Assembly (NCBI GenBank): GCA_026196495.1
Contig: JAPHSY010000034.1
Coordinates: 1-64,000, forward strand
Reading direction: 5' to 3'
Origin: Magnetovibrio sp.
Lineage (GTDB): Bacteria > Pseudomonadota > Alphaproteobacteria > Rhodospirillales > Magnetovibrionaceae
Length of the DNA stretch: 64,000 nt
Under the pieces are notes generated by a model that saw only the letters and a list, made by a program, of their open reading frames with translations, searched no databases and was not told the DNA's origin. The position numbers and the translations under genes are program-made. Below, piece by piece: positions 13,605 to 24,358 of the stretch (within the stretch, counting starts at the first letter, position 1; every line of letters starts with the position of its first letter).

Positions 13605-14728
13605 GCGTCACCACTCCTTTTATGGTCTTGTTTCTCGACCAGATCTGAAACTAGGTCGGCTAACTGTTTTGCCGCATCTGCACGGCCTAAGTCTTGGGCA
13701 CAACGTGCTGCTTTTTCCAATACGGCCGGAAGTCCAAACAATGAGTCTAAACGCATAGCCAGACTTTCGGCTGTGAACGTATCTTGGGGCATGATCCAAC
13801 CCGCCCCTGCCGCATCAACGGCCTGCGCATTATACGTTTGATGATCATCCGCCGCATATGGATATGGCACCAAAATACTGGGGCGTCCAACGGCCAGGGC
13901 TTCACTGACACTGGAGGCACCCGCGCGCGAAATCACCACATGAGATTTTGCCAAGCATTCCGGTACATCATCAATAAATGTTGCCAAGTGCGCTCGGATG
14001 GAGCTAGCGCTGTATGCTGCACGCACAGCATCTATATCTTCTTCACGACACTGCTGGGTCACATCCAAACGCGCTTTGATATCCTCTGGAAGCTTGTTCA
14101 GTGCCGCTGGAACCACTTCACTCAAAATAGTGGCACCTTGCGAACCACCCAAAATCAAAACTCCCAAAGGCGCATCACCTTCAGTTCTAGGAAATGGTGT
14201 ATTAGCCTTTTCCGCAATGGGGGCTCGAACAGGCATCCCTGTTAACTTTACACTTACCACACCCATATTTGGCAATCCACGTGTGTCAGCAAAGGATGAA
14301 GCAACAGCATGCACACGTTTGGCCAAAAGTCGATTGGCCCGACCGAGCAATGCATTTTGTTCATGGATGCCCGTTGGGATCGACGTAAATGTTGCCGCCA
14401 TCATGGTGGGCACAGATGCATATCCACCAAAGCCGATCACGGCATCGGGTTTTAAACGTTTCAGCAGGCGCCAAGCCTGCCATGTCCCCAAGCCCAACTC
14501 AGCGACACTGATGAGACGCTTAAAGATATTCTTCCCAGCAATTCCACCAGCCAAAATATGATGTGTTTCCAATTCACCCAAGGCACCACCATATGCTTTG
14601 CCACGCTTGTCTGTGACAAGACCCAGGCGATACCCACGTGTGATCAGTTCTTGCGCCAACGCTTCGGCTGGAAAAACATGACCGCCTGTACCGCCAGCGG
14701 CTAATAGGACATGGGGTTTATCGCTCAT
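13601..14728 (-). CDS. murG: UDP-GlcNAc transferase MurG (lipid II synthase)
   Basis: Transfers GlcNAc onto lipid I to make lipid II at the cytoplasmic membrane face. GT28-type GT-B fold: the N-terminal glycine-rich loop [15 protein letters not shown] starts at residue 10, the second loop is GGSQGA, and the donor-site region [12 protein letters not shown] is present. 375 residues. It overlaps ftsW and murC by 4 bases each. Confidence 0.98.
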   Translation of the reverse strand: MSDKPHVLLAAGGTGGHVFPAEALAQELITRGYRLGLVTDKRGKAYGGALGELETHHILAGGIAGKNIFKRLISVAELGLGTWQAWRLLKRLKPDAVIGFGGYASVPTMMAATFTSIPTGIHEQNALLGRANRLLAKRVHAVASSFADTRGLPNMGVVSVKLTGMPVRAPIAEKANTPFPRTEGDAPLGVLILGGSQGATILSEVVPAALNKLPEDIKARLDVTQQCREEDIDAVRAAYSASSIRAHLATFIDDVPECLAKSHVVISRAGASSVSEALAVGRPSILVPYPYAADDHQTYNAQAVDAAGAGWIMPQDTFTAESLAMRLDSLFGLPAVLEKAARCAQDLGRADAAKQLADLVSDLVEKQDHKRSGDA

Positions 14729-15873
14729 GTGCGCACCCCTAATCCATGTCGTATTCCATGAGTTGTACCCGGACGAACACGAGTCAAAGCCAGAACCATA
14801 CCCATGCCCAGAGCCAGTGCCAAAGTAGATGAGCCGCCATAACTGATAAACGGCAAAGTCATACCTTTAGGTGGAATGAGGTTGGTGGTGGATGCCACAT
14901 TGATAATGGCCTGTAACGCAAACTGTGTTAGCAACCCAGTTACCGCGACCATGACAAAAAAATCATTATCTTTGAGCACACGGGCAAATCCACGCAACAC
15001 CACAAAACCAATTAAGGCAACGATGACCAGACACAAGATCAATCCAAACTCTTCACCGGCGACAGCCAAGATGAAATCAGTATGGGCATCGGGAAGAACC
15101 TCTTTAACGCGTCCTTCACCCGGACCGCGACCAAACAGGCCACCATTTTCAAAAGCATCAAGAGACTTCTCAACTTGGTAACCTTTGCCACTACTGGGAT
15201 CTAAGAATTTATCAATCCGCGAACGGACATGATCCAAACTCAAATACGCACCAAAACCACCAAGGATCAGCAACAACGCAATGGCACCGACCAACACTAA
15301 CGGTAGACCTGCAATGAAGAACTGCACCGCCCAAACACATGCAACAACAATGGACATGCCAAAATCGGGCTGCAGCATCAGTAAGCCAATCACCAACACA
15401 AACAAGGAAATGGCAATGGCATAACCAGGAACATCTTCATCTAATTTCTGTGCGGCAAACATCCAAGCCGCAACCACGGCAAATGTGGGTTTGATAAATT
15501 CGGAAGGCTGCAAGGAAAACCCCGCAACAGAAAGCCAGCGGGTTGCCCCCTTAATCTCGGCGCCCAAAAACAACACAGCGACCATCGCCAATAAGGCAAC
15601 CGCAAACACAATCAGCGCTAAACGGCGCACCCCGCGCGGAGTTAAAAGCGACGTGCCAACCATGACAACCAACGCCAATGGTAAGAATGCAAAATGACGA
15701 TTGATAAAGTGGTAACTTTCCAATCCAATGCGTTCTGCAACAGCAGGCGATGCCGTCACCACAAGCATTGCACCTAATGCTGCAATCACCATGACACTCA
15801 GCAACGTCAGACGGTCGATGGTCCACCACCAACGACTGACAACTGAAGTATCTGTGCGGGTAAAGGTGCTCAT
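14725..15873 (-). CDS. ftsW: Peptidoglycan glycosyltransferase FtsW
   Basis: SEDS-family polymerase that builds septal peptidoglycan from lipid II together with FtsI. About ten hydrophobic segments are visible in 382 residues. The family signatures include GATRWLSVAGFSLQPSEF near the first third, the long extracytoplasmic loop after LDPSSGKGYQVEKSL, AVAGEEFGL, and the C-terminal PFISYGGSSTLAL. It overlaps the murG start by 4 bases and follows murD by 2 bases. Confidence 0.97.
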   Translation of the reverse strand: MSTFTRTDTSVVSRWWWTIDRLTLLSVMVIAALGAMLVVTASPAVAERIGLESYHFINRHFAFLPLALVVMVGTSLLTPRGVRRLALIVFAVALLAMVAVLFLGAEIKGATRWLSVAGFSLQPSEFIKPTFAVVAAWMFAAQKLDEDVPGYAIAISLFVLVIGLLMLQPDFGMSIVVACVWAVQFFIAGLPLVLVGAIALLLILGGFGAYLSLDHVRSRIDKFLDPSSGKGYQVEKSLDAFENGGLFGRGPGEGRVKEVLPDAHTDFILAVAGEEFGLILCLVIVALIGFVVLRGFARVLKDNDFFVMVAVTGLLTQFALQAIINVASTTNLIPPKGMTLPFISYGGSSTLALALGMGMVLALTRVRPGTTHGIRHGLGVRT

Positions 15874-15875
15874 GA

Positions 15876-17303
15876 TTATGCAGCCCCCCGTGTCATATTC
15901 GATTGACCCACGCCACCACTGGATGGGGTATTCGTAAGTTCTTCAACAATGGAGCGGAAGGCATCACCACGATGTTCAAAGCTGCGGTATTGATCAAACG
16001 ATGCCGCAGCCGGTGATAACAACACAGTTGCGCCGTCTAGGCCTTCGCGTTCAGCATCTTCCAATGCAGCCTTGGTCGCGGCTTCTAGGTCACCACATAC
16101 GGTAACTTCAACTTTACCATCAAGGTAAACTGCGAAATCTTCAGCAGCTTCACCAATGAGATACGCACGGCGTACGGATGCAAAGAATGGATCTAGACCA
16201 TTCAGTCCACCATCTTTTGCACGACCACCAACAATCCAATAGATATTTTCGTAACAACTCAAAGCTTTCGCCGTGGCCTCTGCGTTGGTGGCTTTACTAT
16301 CATTGACGAAGGTGACATTGCCAGAAACATCCAAACGTTCTTGGCGATGCGCTAAGCCTGGAAAACTTGCAATGGCTTTGACAATATCATCACTCGGTAT
16401 ATTCATGGTACGCGCTACGGTATAAGCCGCTGCAATGTTTTGGGCATTGTGCTGACCCGGTAAGTTAACCAGTGACGATAAGTCCATCACCACAACTGGT
16501 GCACCCATCATATCGTCGATTAGGTTGGAGCCTTCGACATACACACCACCATCAACGGCTTCCTTGCAACTGACACCAACGACAACACGTTGGTTGATGG
16601 CGTTAAGCTCTTCATAAATTTCACGGCTATTTTCATCATCAACCCCAACAATCGCACAGTCCCCTGCCCCCTGGGCACGGAAAATACGTTTTTTCGCCAT
16701 GATATAACCATGCATCCCACCATGACGATCCAAATGATCAGGGGAAATATTCAACAGCACAGAAACCTTAAAGCGCGCAGATGGGCATAGCTCCAACTGA
16801 TATGAGGATAACTCCAACACATACGTACCGTCGTGTTCCATCATGGCCATATCACAAATGGCAGGACCAAGATTTCCACCCACTTCTGCGTCACGGTCAA
16901 CACATTCCAGAATGTGCCCAACCAACGCAGTGGTGGTAGATTTTCCATTGGTTCCAGTAATCGCAATGCGAGGTGCTTGAGCACCAGACGTCACCAACAG
17001 TTCCACATCACCAATAATCGGCACGCCTGCATCTTTTGCCATACGTGCTGCAACATGCGGTGTTGGGTAAGTGTGAGGGATACCGGGGCTTAACACCAAA
17101 GCATCTTGGGAAGCCCAATCAATTTGGGATGGATCACGCACAGGGATGCCCTCGGCTTTAGCGGCCGCACGGGCCGCTTCACCATCATCCCACGCCAACA
17201 CACGCGCACCACTGCGACACAAAGCGCGCGCAGCTGCCAGACCTGATTGCCCCAGGCCAACAACGGCAACATGTTTGGTGGCGTATCCTTCACACGAAAT
17301 CAT
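15876..17303 (-). CDS. murD: UDP-N-acetylmuramoyl-L-alanine-D-glutamate ligase MurD
   Basis: Adds D-glutamate to the growing stem peptide. N-terminal Rossmann-like domain (VAVVGLGQSGLAAARAL), P-loop GTNGKST at 117-123, central motif LNISPDHLDRHG, and C-terminal domain with NDSKATNAEAT, all typical of MurD. 475 residues. It starts 12 bases after mraY and ends 2 bases before ftsW. Confidence 0.98.
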   Translation of the reverse strand: MISCEGYATKHVAVVGLGQSGLAAARALCRSGARVLAWDDGEAARAAAKAEGIPVRDPSQIDWASQDALVLSPGIPHTYPTPHVAARMAKDAGVPIIGDVELLVTSGAQAPRIAITGTNGKSTTTALVGHILECVDRDAEVGGNLGPAICDMAMMEHDGTYVLELSSYQLELCPSARFKVSVLLNISPDHLDRHGGMHGYIMAKKRIFRAQGAGDCAIVGVDDENSREIYEELNAINQRVVVGVSCKEAVDGGVYVEGSNLIDDMMGAPVVVMDLSSLVNLPGQHNAQNIAAAYTVARTMNIPSDDIVKAIASFPGLAHRQERLDVSGNVTFVNDSKATNAEATAKALSCYENIYWIVGGRAKDGGLNGLDPFFASVRRAYLIGEAAEDFAVYLDGKVEVTVCGDLEAATKAALEDAEREGLDGATVLLSPAAASFDQYRSFEHRGDAFRSIVEELTNTPSSGGVGQSNMTRGAA

Positions 17304-17315
17304 AAGCTTCTTTTC

Positions 17316-18404
17316 TTACCTCAACTTCAATGTCGACAAACCGACCAATGCCAAGATGGTGGCAATGATCCAAAAACGGATAACGATGGTTGGCTCTGCC
17401 CAACCTTTTTTCTCAAAGTGATGGTGTAACGGGGCCATTGCGAACACACGCTTGCCTGTCAACTTAAACGACACCACTTGCACAATAACCGACACGGTTT
17501 CCAGAACAAACAAGCCACCGACAATGGCAAGTACCAATTCATGCTTGGTAATAACGCTCACAGAACCTAAAGCACCGCCCAAGGCCAGCGATCCAGTATC
17601 ACCCATAAACACACGTGCAGGCGGAGCATTAAACCACAAGAACCCCAAGCCACCGCCAATAATCGCGCCTAAGAATGTGGCCAGCTCACCTGTGCCAGGA
17701 ACATAGTGCAATTGCAGATAACCGGAAAACACCGTATTGCCCACCAAGTAGGCAATCAGCATAAATACACCTGCGGCAATCATCACTGGAACAATAGCCA
17801 AGCCATCCAGACCATCGGTTAAGTTCACGGAGTTAGATGAACCAACCATAACAAAGGTCGCAAATACCGGGAAGAACCATGCTAATTGTACAAGGGCATC
17901 TTTGAGGAACGGCACGGCCAACGTCGTCGCCAAGTCATCCGGCATTAAGCGCATGGTCCACAATGCTGCTGCCAAGGCAAAGGCCACTTGCAATACCAAC
18001 TTCATTTTACCAGGAAGGCCTTTGTGATTACGACGGCTGACTTTGAGATAATCATCCAAGAACCCAATGATGCCGTAAGACACCGTCACACCCAATGCAA
18101 TCCACACAAACCCATTTGACAGGTTCGCCCACAACAGCGTGGAAATCACCATGGCGACTAAGATCATTAAGCCGCCCATGGTTGGGGTGCCTTGCTTCGT
18201 CAACAAATGGCTCTCAGGACCATCATCGCGAATGGGTTGTCCACCCTTCTGGCGCATATGCAAAATTTTGATCAGATACGGTCCAATCACAAAACTGATG
18301 ATCAACGCCGTCATCACCGCGCCACCGGTGCGGAACGTTAGATAACGGAACACATTGAAGATCGGAAACTGATCAGCCAGTGGAAATAGCAGGTGGTAAA
18401 GCAT
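17316..18404 (-). CDS. mraY: Phospho-MurNAc-pentapeptide transferase MraY
   Basis: Integral membrane enzyme that transfers phospho-MurNAc-pentapeptide to undecaprenyl phosphate, giving lipid I. About ten membrane segments in 362 residues. Signature stretches are [13 protein letters not shown], the active-site loop [13 protein letters not shown], and the C-terminal APLHHHFE motif. It lies 3 bases after murF and 12 bases before murD. Confidence 0.98.
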   Translation of the reverse strand: MLYHLLFPLADQFPIFNVFRYLTFRTGGAVMTALIISFVIGPYLIKILHMRQKGGQPIRDDGPESHLLTKQGTPTMGGLMILVAMVISTLLWANLSNGFVWIALGVTVSYGIIGFLDDYLKVSRRNHKGLPGKMKLVLQVAFALAAALWTMRLMPDDLATTLAVPFLKDALVQLAWFFPVFATFVMVGSSNSVNLTDGLDGLAIVPVMIAAGVFMLIAYLVGNTVFSGYLQLHYVPGTGELATFLGAIIGGGLGFLWFNAPPARVFMGDTGSLALGGALGSVSVITKHELVLAIVGGLFVLETVSVIVQVVSFKLTGKRVFAMAPLHHHFEKKGWAEPTIVIRFWIIATILALVGLSTLKLR

Positions 18405-18407
18405 AGT

Positions 18408-19847
18408 TTAAGCCTCCCCCTTATTTGTTTTTGTTATATCGAGGGATTTCAAAGCCGAAACCACATGCCCCATGCGCGCACCAGCGGATCCTTTGACCAT
18501 AACCACATCGCCGGGTGTGACCGCTTCGCACACCACGCCCGCCAATGAATCCGAATTAACCGAGTGATGACCGCGCAAACCTTCGGGTAGAACACTCCAT
18601 AAGTGCGCCATGGCTTCGCCAGCCAAGTAAACCTTATCAACCTTGTGCTGTGTCAGTGTTTCCAACAAGGCAGTGTGTAAAGCAGGTGTATCATCACCCA
18701 GTTCCAACATATCACCCAGAACCGCAATGCGTCGCGCTCCGTTCTTAACAGATTGCCCTGCTAATACAGAAAGTGCGGCATCCATAGCCGCCGGACTGGC
18801 ATTATAACTTTCATCAAACAATACGAACGAACCATTTTCTGTTTCAATATTGTAGCGTTCACCACGACCGCTGGGGGCTGTGAGCTCACTTAAGCTTTGT
18901 GCAGCCTGTTCAACATTGCCTCCGGCACAATGCACTGCGGCCAGAACGCACAATGAATTCATCACCCAGTGACGACCCGGAACACCTAAGCGATAATTCA
19001 GCTCACCCCACGGAGTGATGGCTGTAACATCCGCACCTTCGGCATCCAAGGAACATTTTTTCAGGCGGAAATCTGCATCAACACCTCCACCAAAAGTCAC
19101 AATATCTTTCAGGCCTGCGGCTATAGCCGCTTGAGCTAAGCGATCATATTCTTCAATATCACGATTGAGCACCGCACATCCACCGGGCTCGGCACCCGCA
19201 AAGATTTCCGCTTTGGCATCGGCAATTTCGAAAGTGTCTTTGAAAAACTCAGTATGTGCAGGGGCAATGGTTGTCACCACACACACATGCGGACGCGCCA
19301 TTTTCGACAATGGTGCCAGTTCCCCCGGATGGTTCATGCCCATTTCCAAAATGGCATAGTCCGTATCGGCAGGTGTTCGCGCCAAGCTCAATGGCAAACC
19401 CCAATGGTTATTCAGGCTGCCTTCACTGGCTGCGGTTTTGCCTTGTTGGGACAGCACCATTTTCAAAGCCTCTTTGGTGCCCGTTTTTCCAACCGATCCG
19501 GTTACAGCAATTACCTTCGCCACTTCCATGCGATCACGTGCGCCTGCACCCAATTGCTCCAAGGCTGCCATGGTGTCATTTACCACCAACAACGGGGCAT
19601 CTGGATCCAGTACTGGCGGGCGATGACAGACAGCCGCCGCAGCAGCACCTTTTTCAAATGCATCAGCGACATAATCGTGCCCATCTGCATTGGGACCTTG
19701 GATGGCAATAAACAAATCACCCGGTTGTAAAGAGCGAGTGTTGATGGAAACACCCGATGCCGTCCATGCTGGATGTGCGTCACCGTGGGTCACACGAGCA
19801 GCATCTTCGGACGTCCAGAGGGTGTGGGCTGTTTTGATCATGTTCAC
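18408..19847 (-). CDS. murF: UDP-MurNAc-tripeptide D-alanyl-D-alanine ligase MurF
   Basis: Adds the D-Ala-D-Ala dipeptide made by Ddl, completing the pentapeptide. P-loop GSVGKTGTK at 117-125, EMGMNHPGEL and FDESYNASPAAM are MurF hallmarks. 479 residues. Its start overlaps the murE stop by 4 bases. Confidence 0.97.
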   Translation of the reverse strand: MNMIKTAHTLWTSEDAARVTHGDAHPAWTASGVSINTRSLQPGDLFIAIQGPNADGHDYVADAFEKGAAAAAVCHRPPVLDPDAPLLVVNDTMAALEQLGAGARDRMEVAKVIAVTGSVGKTGTKEALKMVLSQQGKTAASEGSLNNHWGLPLSLARTPADTDYAILEMGMNHPGELAPLSKMARPHVCVVTTIAPAHTEFFKDTFEIADAKAEIFAGAEPGGCAVLNRDIEEYDRLAQAAIAAGLKDIVTFGGGVDADFRLKKCSLDAEGADVTAITPWGELNYRLGVPGRHWVMNSLCVLAAVHCAGGNVEQAAQSLSELTAPSGRGERYNIETENGSFVLFDESYNASPAAMDAALSVLAGQSVKNGARRIAVLGDMLELGDDTPALHTALLETLTQHKVDKVYLAGEAMAHLWSVLPEGLRGHHSVNSDSLAGVVCEAVTPGDVVMVKGSAGARMGHVVSALKSLDITKTNKGEA

Positions 19848-21295
19848 GCCTGAACCTCCTCTATCGCTTGTTGGGCTTCTTTCACATCGTCGAAAGGCAA
19901 CACTTCATCACCAATAATTTGGCCTTGTTCATGGCCTTTACCCGCCAAGACCAGTACATCACCAGAACCAACAGATTTCACAGCTTCTAAAATGGCTTCA
20001 CGACGGTCACCCAGTTCCATGGCATTTGTACAGGTTTGCATAATATCTTGGCGGATGGCTGCTGGATTTTCGCTACGTGGATTGTCATCAGTGACAATAA
20101 TTTGATCTGCAAGGTTGGCCGCGACAGAACCCATCTGTGAACGTTTTCCTGCATCACGATCACCACCGCAACCGAACACAAGGCGAAGCTTACCCTGGGC
20201 ATGAGGTCGTAAAGCATTCAAAACATTTTCCAGCGCATCCGGTGTATGGGCATAATCCACATACACCGCACCACCGTTAACACCACCAACATGTTGCAAA
20301 CGCCCGGGGACACCCTTCAACTTTTCCATAGCACTTACGGCCGTATCTGCATCTGCACCCAAAGCAATTGCCAAACCCAATGCGCACAAAACATTTTCAA
20401 CTTGGAAAGCACCAGCCAAAGGCAATTGAACCTTGTAGTCTTGGTGACCAATCATAAACGATAAATCTTGACCTTCGCCTGTGGGGATACGTTCCAGAAT
20501 ACGAATATCTTTACCAGCGCGACCAAACGTCAGAATCTTCAAGTCACGTTTTTCAGCTTCTGCCACCACGGTGCACATGTGAGCACAATCGGCATTGATT
20601 ACAGCGGTTCCACCATCAACCAAAACATCACTGAACAAACGCAGTTTTGCATTGAAATAGTTTTCCATCGTGCCGTGATAATCCAAATGGTCACGGGTGA
20701 TGTTGGTAAAGCCAGCGGTTTGAACCTTCACACCATCCAGGCGAAATTGTTCCAGACCATGACTGGAAGCTTCCATCGCCAGATGATCTACACCACCATC
20801 AGCAAGACGTGCCAAGGTTTCATGCAGAGCAACCGGGTCCGGTGTGGTCAAGGTTCCGGGTTCTTCAAAACCGGAGCCGTGAACCCCCAATGTTCCAACC
20901 GTCGCAGACTTATGACCTAATTGCTGCCAAATCTGGCTCAAGAACGAAGCCGTAGATGTTTTACCGTTGGTGCCCGTAATGGCTGCCACTGTTTCAGGCT
21001 GGCGCTCATAAAAGTTTGCCGCCATCTGTGCAAACAACAAGCGTACGTTGCCCACTTCAATCACAGGAACATTGGCCTCTGTCCCTTGCGGGGCCAAAAC
21101 AGCAACGGCACCGTTGTCTTGAGCTTGCGTAATATAGTCGCGCCCATCAACCTGGGCACCGGGAAGAGCCGCAAATATAAAACCTGGACGCACGGTACGG
21201 CTATCACAAGTCAAGCCTGTGATTTCCATATCACCGTTGAGGGCATCCAAATCCACCAACTGCTCCATTCCTTTCAACACATCAATAAGCCGCAT
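19844..21295 (-). CDS. murE: UDP-MurNAc-L-Ala-D-Glu:meso-DAP ligase MurE
   Basis: Adds the third residue of the stem peptide. P-loop GTNGKTS at 108-114; the DNPR motif at 404-407 marks enzymes that use meso-diaminopimelate rather than lysine, so the cell wall is of the usual Gram-negative type. The C-terminal motif GKGHE is present. 483 residues. The start lies 14 bases inside the end of ftsI, an overlap longer than others in the cluster. Confidence 0.98.
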   Translation of the reverse strand: MRLIDVLKGMEQLVDLDALNGDMEITGLTCDSRTVRPGFIFAALPGAQVDGRDYITQAQDNGAVAVLAPQGTEANVPVIEVGNVRLLFAQMAANFYERQPETVAAITGTNGKTSTASFLSQIWQQLGHKSATVGTLGVHGSGFEEPGTLTTPDPVALHETLARLADGGVDHLAMEASSHGLEQFRLDGVKVQTAGFTNITRDHLDYHGTMENYFNAKLRLFSDVLVDGGTAVINADCAHMCTVVAEAEKRDLKILTFGRAGKDIRILERIPTGEGQDLSFMIGHQDYKVQLPLAGAFQVENVLCALGLAIALGADADTAVSAMEKLKGVPGRLQHVGGVNGGAVYVDYAHTPDALENVLNALRPHAQGKLRLVFGCGGDRDAGKRSQMGSVAANLADQIIVTDDNPRSENPAAIRQDIMQTCTNAMELGDRREAILEAVKSVGSGDVLVLAGKGHEQGQIIGDEVLPFDDVKEAQQAIEEVQA

Positions 21296-23069
21296 GGGTT
21301 AAGCCCCCACGCAGCCACGCCGTCTGCTTTGGACCATTGGACACGGGAACATACAATGGATGCTCCGGGTTTTCTTCGGCATCATCCGACCCTTGGTCTG
21401 GAACCACACCGAAAATTGGACCTAAACGTTCAATCACACCACCAACTGCGGGGGCTGCAACCCACCCGCCTGTGGCATAACCATAACTCTCTTTAATGCC
21501 TTTGGGTTCATCCACCACCACCAACACCACAAAGCGTGGATTGGTCATGGGGAATGCACCAACAAAAGATGAAATCAACGTCTTCTTGTCATAACCACCA
21601 GACACTTGTTTTTCTGCCGTGCCAGTCTTGCCACCAACCAGATAGCCCTTCACTTCCGCATTGCCACCTGTGCCATCGCGAACGACCTTGCGCATCAAAC
21701 GGCGCATGGCGTCAGAAGTTTTAGCTTTCAACACTCGTTTACCTTGAACTGGGTTATCATCACTGCGTTTGACCAACGTAGGCGTGATCATCACACCACC
21801 ATTGATCAAAGCCGACACACCTGCCGCCACCTGTAGGGGCGAAACAGCAATGCCGTGACCGTAGGAAATGGTCATGGTGGAAATATCACCCCAGCGGGCA
21901 GGATATAATGGATTCCCAACTTCCGGCAATTCGACATCGGTTGAACCCAAAAGACCAAACCGACGCAAGTATTCCTTTTGCTTTTTAGCACCAACATCAA
22001 GGGCCATTTTTGCAGAGCCAATGTTACTGGAATGAACCAAAATTTCCGGCACACTGAGCCAACGGTTTTTGGCGTGATAGTCACTAATGGTGAAACGCGA
22101 CACGCGAATTGGTTCCGACGCATCGTAACCATCGGACATACCCACTGTACCTGTATCCAGCGCCATCGCCGTATTGAACAATTTAAAGGTCGAACCCATT
22201 TCATACACACCTTTGGTGACGCGGTTGAAACCCGCATCTCCTAATGATCCTTGACGTGTATTGGGATCAAAATCCGGCAACGACGCCATGGCAAGAATCT
22301 CACCTGTTTTGACATCCATCACCACACCAGCGGCCCCAACGGCATCGAATTTATCTTTGGCCTTTCCCAGCTCTTCATGCAGTACCGCTTGCACGCGCAT
22401 GTCGATGGATAAATCTATGCTTTCACCGTGGGTGCCCAATTTCGACTGGAACGTGCGCTCCATACCCGCGATCCCTTTACCGTCAACATCGGTGTATCCC
22501 AGAACATGGGCAAAAGTGGGGCCAAAGGGATATACGCGCTGTTCTTCATCACGGAACCCAAAACCCGGAATGCCTAAGCTATTGATCGACCAAACTTGGT
22601 CTGGGGTCAAATTGCGCGCCAACCACACTTGGCGACCACCGCTTTTGATCCGTGCCAAAACTTGCGCCCGATCCAATTCGGGCATTACGCTCATCAGTTT
22701 GTCTGCAGCTTCATCCGCACGGATACCCCGTAAGGTTTCGCGTGAATCGACATACAAAGACTTTGTCGGAAGACTGGTCGCCAAAATATGACCATTTCGA
22801 TCCCGTACATCACCCCGCGTAACCACAGGGGCAGCAATCGCACTGCTGGACATGGCTTGCCATTTTGGTGCGCCGTCCTTGCCATGACGGGTCAAATCGA
22901 CCAATCGTCCACCCAACACCACAAATGCCATCGCAAAGACAACACCTGTCACCAACAGACGGGTACGCCCTTGGTCTAGGGCCTGCTTGCGCGAACTTTC
23001 CATATGAATGCGTTTGGGGTCCAACGCTTCAAACGGTATTTCTGTTTGCAAAGGGGACTTCTTGATCAT
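21282..23069 (-). CDS. ftsI: Septal peptidoglycan transpeptidase FtsI (PBP3)
   Basis: Class B penicillin-binding protein that crosslinks septal peptidoglycan with FtsW. One membrane segment at about 37-57, a dimerisation domain starting GDVRDRNG, then the transpeptidase with its three motifs: STFK at 293-296 (catalytic Ser293), SSN at 347-349 and KTGT at 481-484. 595 residues. It overlaps ftsL by 4 bases and murE by 14. Confidence 0.98.
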   Translation of the reverse strand: MIKKSPLQTEIPFEALDPKRIHMESSRKQALDQGRTRLLVTGVVFAMAFVVLGGRLVDLTRHGKDGAPKWQAMSSSAIAAPVVTRGDVRDRNGHILATSLPTKSLYVDSRETLRGIRADEAADKLMSVMPELDRAQVLARIKSGGRQVWLARNLTPDQVWSINSLGIPGFGFRDEEQRVYPFGPTFAHVLGYTDVDGKGIAGMERTFQSKLGTHGESIDLSIDMRVQAVLHEELGKAKDKFDAVGAAGVVMDVKTGEILAMASLPDFDPNTRQGSLGDAGFNRVTKGVYEMGSTFKLFNTAMALDTGTVGMSDGYDASEPIRVSRFTISDYHAKNRWLSVPEILVHSSNIGSAKMALDVGAKKQKEYLRRFGLLGSTDVELPEVGNPLYPARWGDISTMTISYGHGIAVSPLQVAAGVSALINGGVMITPTLVKRSDDNPVQGKRVLKAKTSDAMRRLMRKVVRDGTGGNAEVKGYLVGGKTGTAEKQVSGGYDKKTLISSFVGAFPMTNPRFVVLVVVDEPKGIKESYGYATGGWVAAPAVGGVIERLGPIFGVVPDQGSDDAEENPEHPLYVPVSNGPKQTAWLRGGLTHAAY

Positions 23070-23395
23070 TGAGTCTCCTCCCCAAACGTCAGTTCACGCA
23101 CGGGAATGTCTAGCATCGCATCTGGGCGTACCACTTGGCGCGGCGGAATCGGCTGAAGTCCCAAATATTCAACAGCCAATAATTCCAAACGACGCGGGTC
23201 GTTCAGGGTTGCCCATTCAGCATTCAAGACATGCAAGGCACGGCGTTCTTCACCCAATTCCTTGACAAGACGTGCATGACTGTCTTCCAACTCGTGCACT
23301 TGGTACTTCACTGAAAACAATACGGTGGAAATTCCGCCTGCGAGCAGAACAAACAACATGGTGGTGTGACGCATCAGTCCGGAACGCTTGCTCAT
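23066..23395 (-). CDS. ftsL: Cell division protein FtsL
   Basis: Small bitopic divisome protein of 109 residues. A short N terminus is followed by one membrane segment (about 10-28, MLFVLLAGGISTVLFSV) and a periplasmic heptad helix (HELEDSHARLVKELGEERRALHVLNAEW). The call rests on this shape plus its exact position between rsmH and ftsI, with 4-base overlaps on both sides; the family is poorly conserved in sequence. Confidence 0.9.
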   Translation of the reverse strand: MSKRSGLMRHTTMLFVLLAGGISTVLFSVKYQVHELEDSHARLVKELGEERRALHVLNAEWATLNDPRRLELLAVEYLGLQPIPPRQVVRPDAMLDIPVRELTFGEETQ

Positions 23396-24354
23396 GACGC
23401 ACTCCTTTCACCACCCCAGGCTGGGGCCTCTGTACGCACAGCCATACGCAAACGTGAAGAACGCGAACGGGGATTGATCTTGCATTCATCCTTGGTGGGT
23501 TTCACCGCACCCTTTTTCAACAGCTTGAACGTTGGCGCAGGACCTTTGTCTTCTACATCCGGTAGATAGCGCGACGGATTTGGTACATTGCCGGAGCGTT
23601 CATTCAAAAAGGCCTTCACCCGTTTGTCTTCCAAGGAATGAAACGACACCACCGCCAATCGACCATTGGGGGCCAACAATTGCTCAGCACCGGCAAGACC
23701 CCGATTAACTTCGCCCAGTTCATCATTCACATAGATACGCAGACCTTGGAACGTACGCGTTGCCGGATGGATACCATCTTTGGATTTTTTAACCACACGG
23801 CAAACGATATCTGCAAGTTGCTTGGTCCGGGTGATGCGTTTCTCAGCGCGGGCTTCAACAATGGCATGCGCCACCCAGCGTGATTTTCGCTCTTCCCCGT
23901 ATTCATAAATAACATTGGCGAGGGCTTCTTCGTCCATATCGTTGACAGCATCTTCGGCGCTAGGGCCGTTTTGCTCCATACGCATATCCAGCGGGCCGTC
24001 ATTCATGAACGAAAAACCGCGTTCAGCTTGATCAAGTTGCATGCTGGAAACGCCTAAATCCAAGGCAACACCATCAACAACCGAAACGCCTTTGGCTCTG
24101 AGCAATTTCGACATATCGCCAAAACGCCCTTCAACCACGCGCAAGCGGCCACCAAATTCAGTTTCCATATGTTTAGATTTGGCAATGACATTGGGGTCAC
24201 GATCTATTCCCCAAACAGTACAATTTGCAGCCTCTAAGATCGCACGGGAATATCCACCGTTGCCAAAGGTACCATCGACATAAACACCACCATCACGAGG
24301 AACCAGTGTATCCAGCACCTCATTCAACAAAACCGGAATATGAGGCATGGACAT
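23392..24354 (-). CDS. rsmH: 16S rRNA (cytosine-1402 N4) methyltransferase RsmH
   Basis: SAM-dependent methyltransferase of 16S rRNA C1402, formerly MraW. Start 24354 (MSMPHIPVLLNEVL) is 4 bases after the mraZ stop and is preceded by a GGGGAGGGG stretch; an ORF start 21 codons upstream would run into mraZ and is rejected. SAM-binding motif VDGTFGNGGYSRAIL near residue 30, and FHSLEDKRVK later. 320 residues. Confidence 0.97.
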   Translation of the reverse strand: MSMPHIPVLLNEVLDTLVPRDGGVYVDGTFGNGGYSRAILEAANCTVWGIDRDPNVIAKSKHMETEFGGRLRVVEGRFGDMSKLLRAKGVSVVDGVALDLGVSSMQLDQAERGFSFMNDGPLDMRMEQNGPSAEDAVNDMDEEALANVIYEYGEERKSRWVAHAIVEARAEKRITRTKQLADIVCRVVKKSKDGIHPATRTFQGLRIYVNDELGEVNRGLAGAEQLLAPNGRLAVVSFHSLEDKRVKAFLNERSGNVPNPSRYLPDVEDKGPAPTFKLLKKGAVKPTKDECKINPRSRSSRLRMAVRTEAPAWGGERSAS

Positions 24355-24358
24355 GTGC

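Noticed and set aside
19254..19730. 158-codon plus-strand frame in murF
   Set aside because: Antisense to a conserved gene; no supporting signal.
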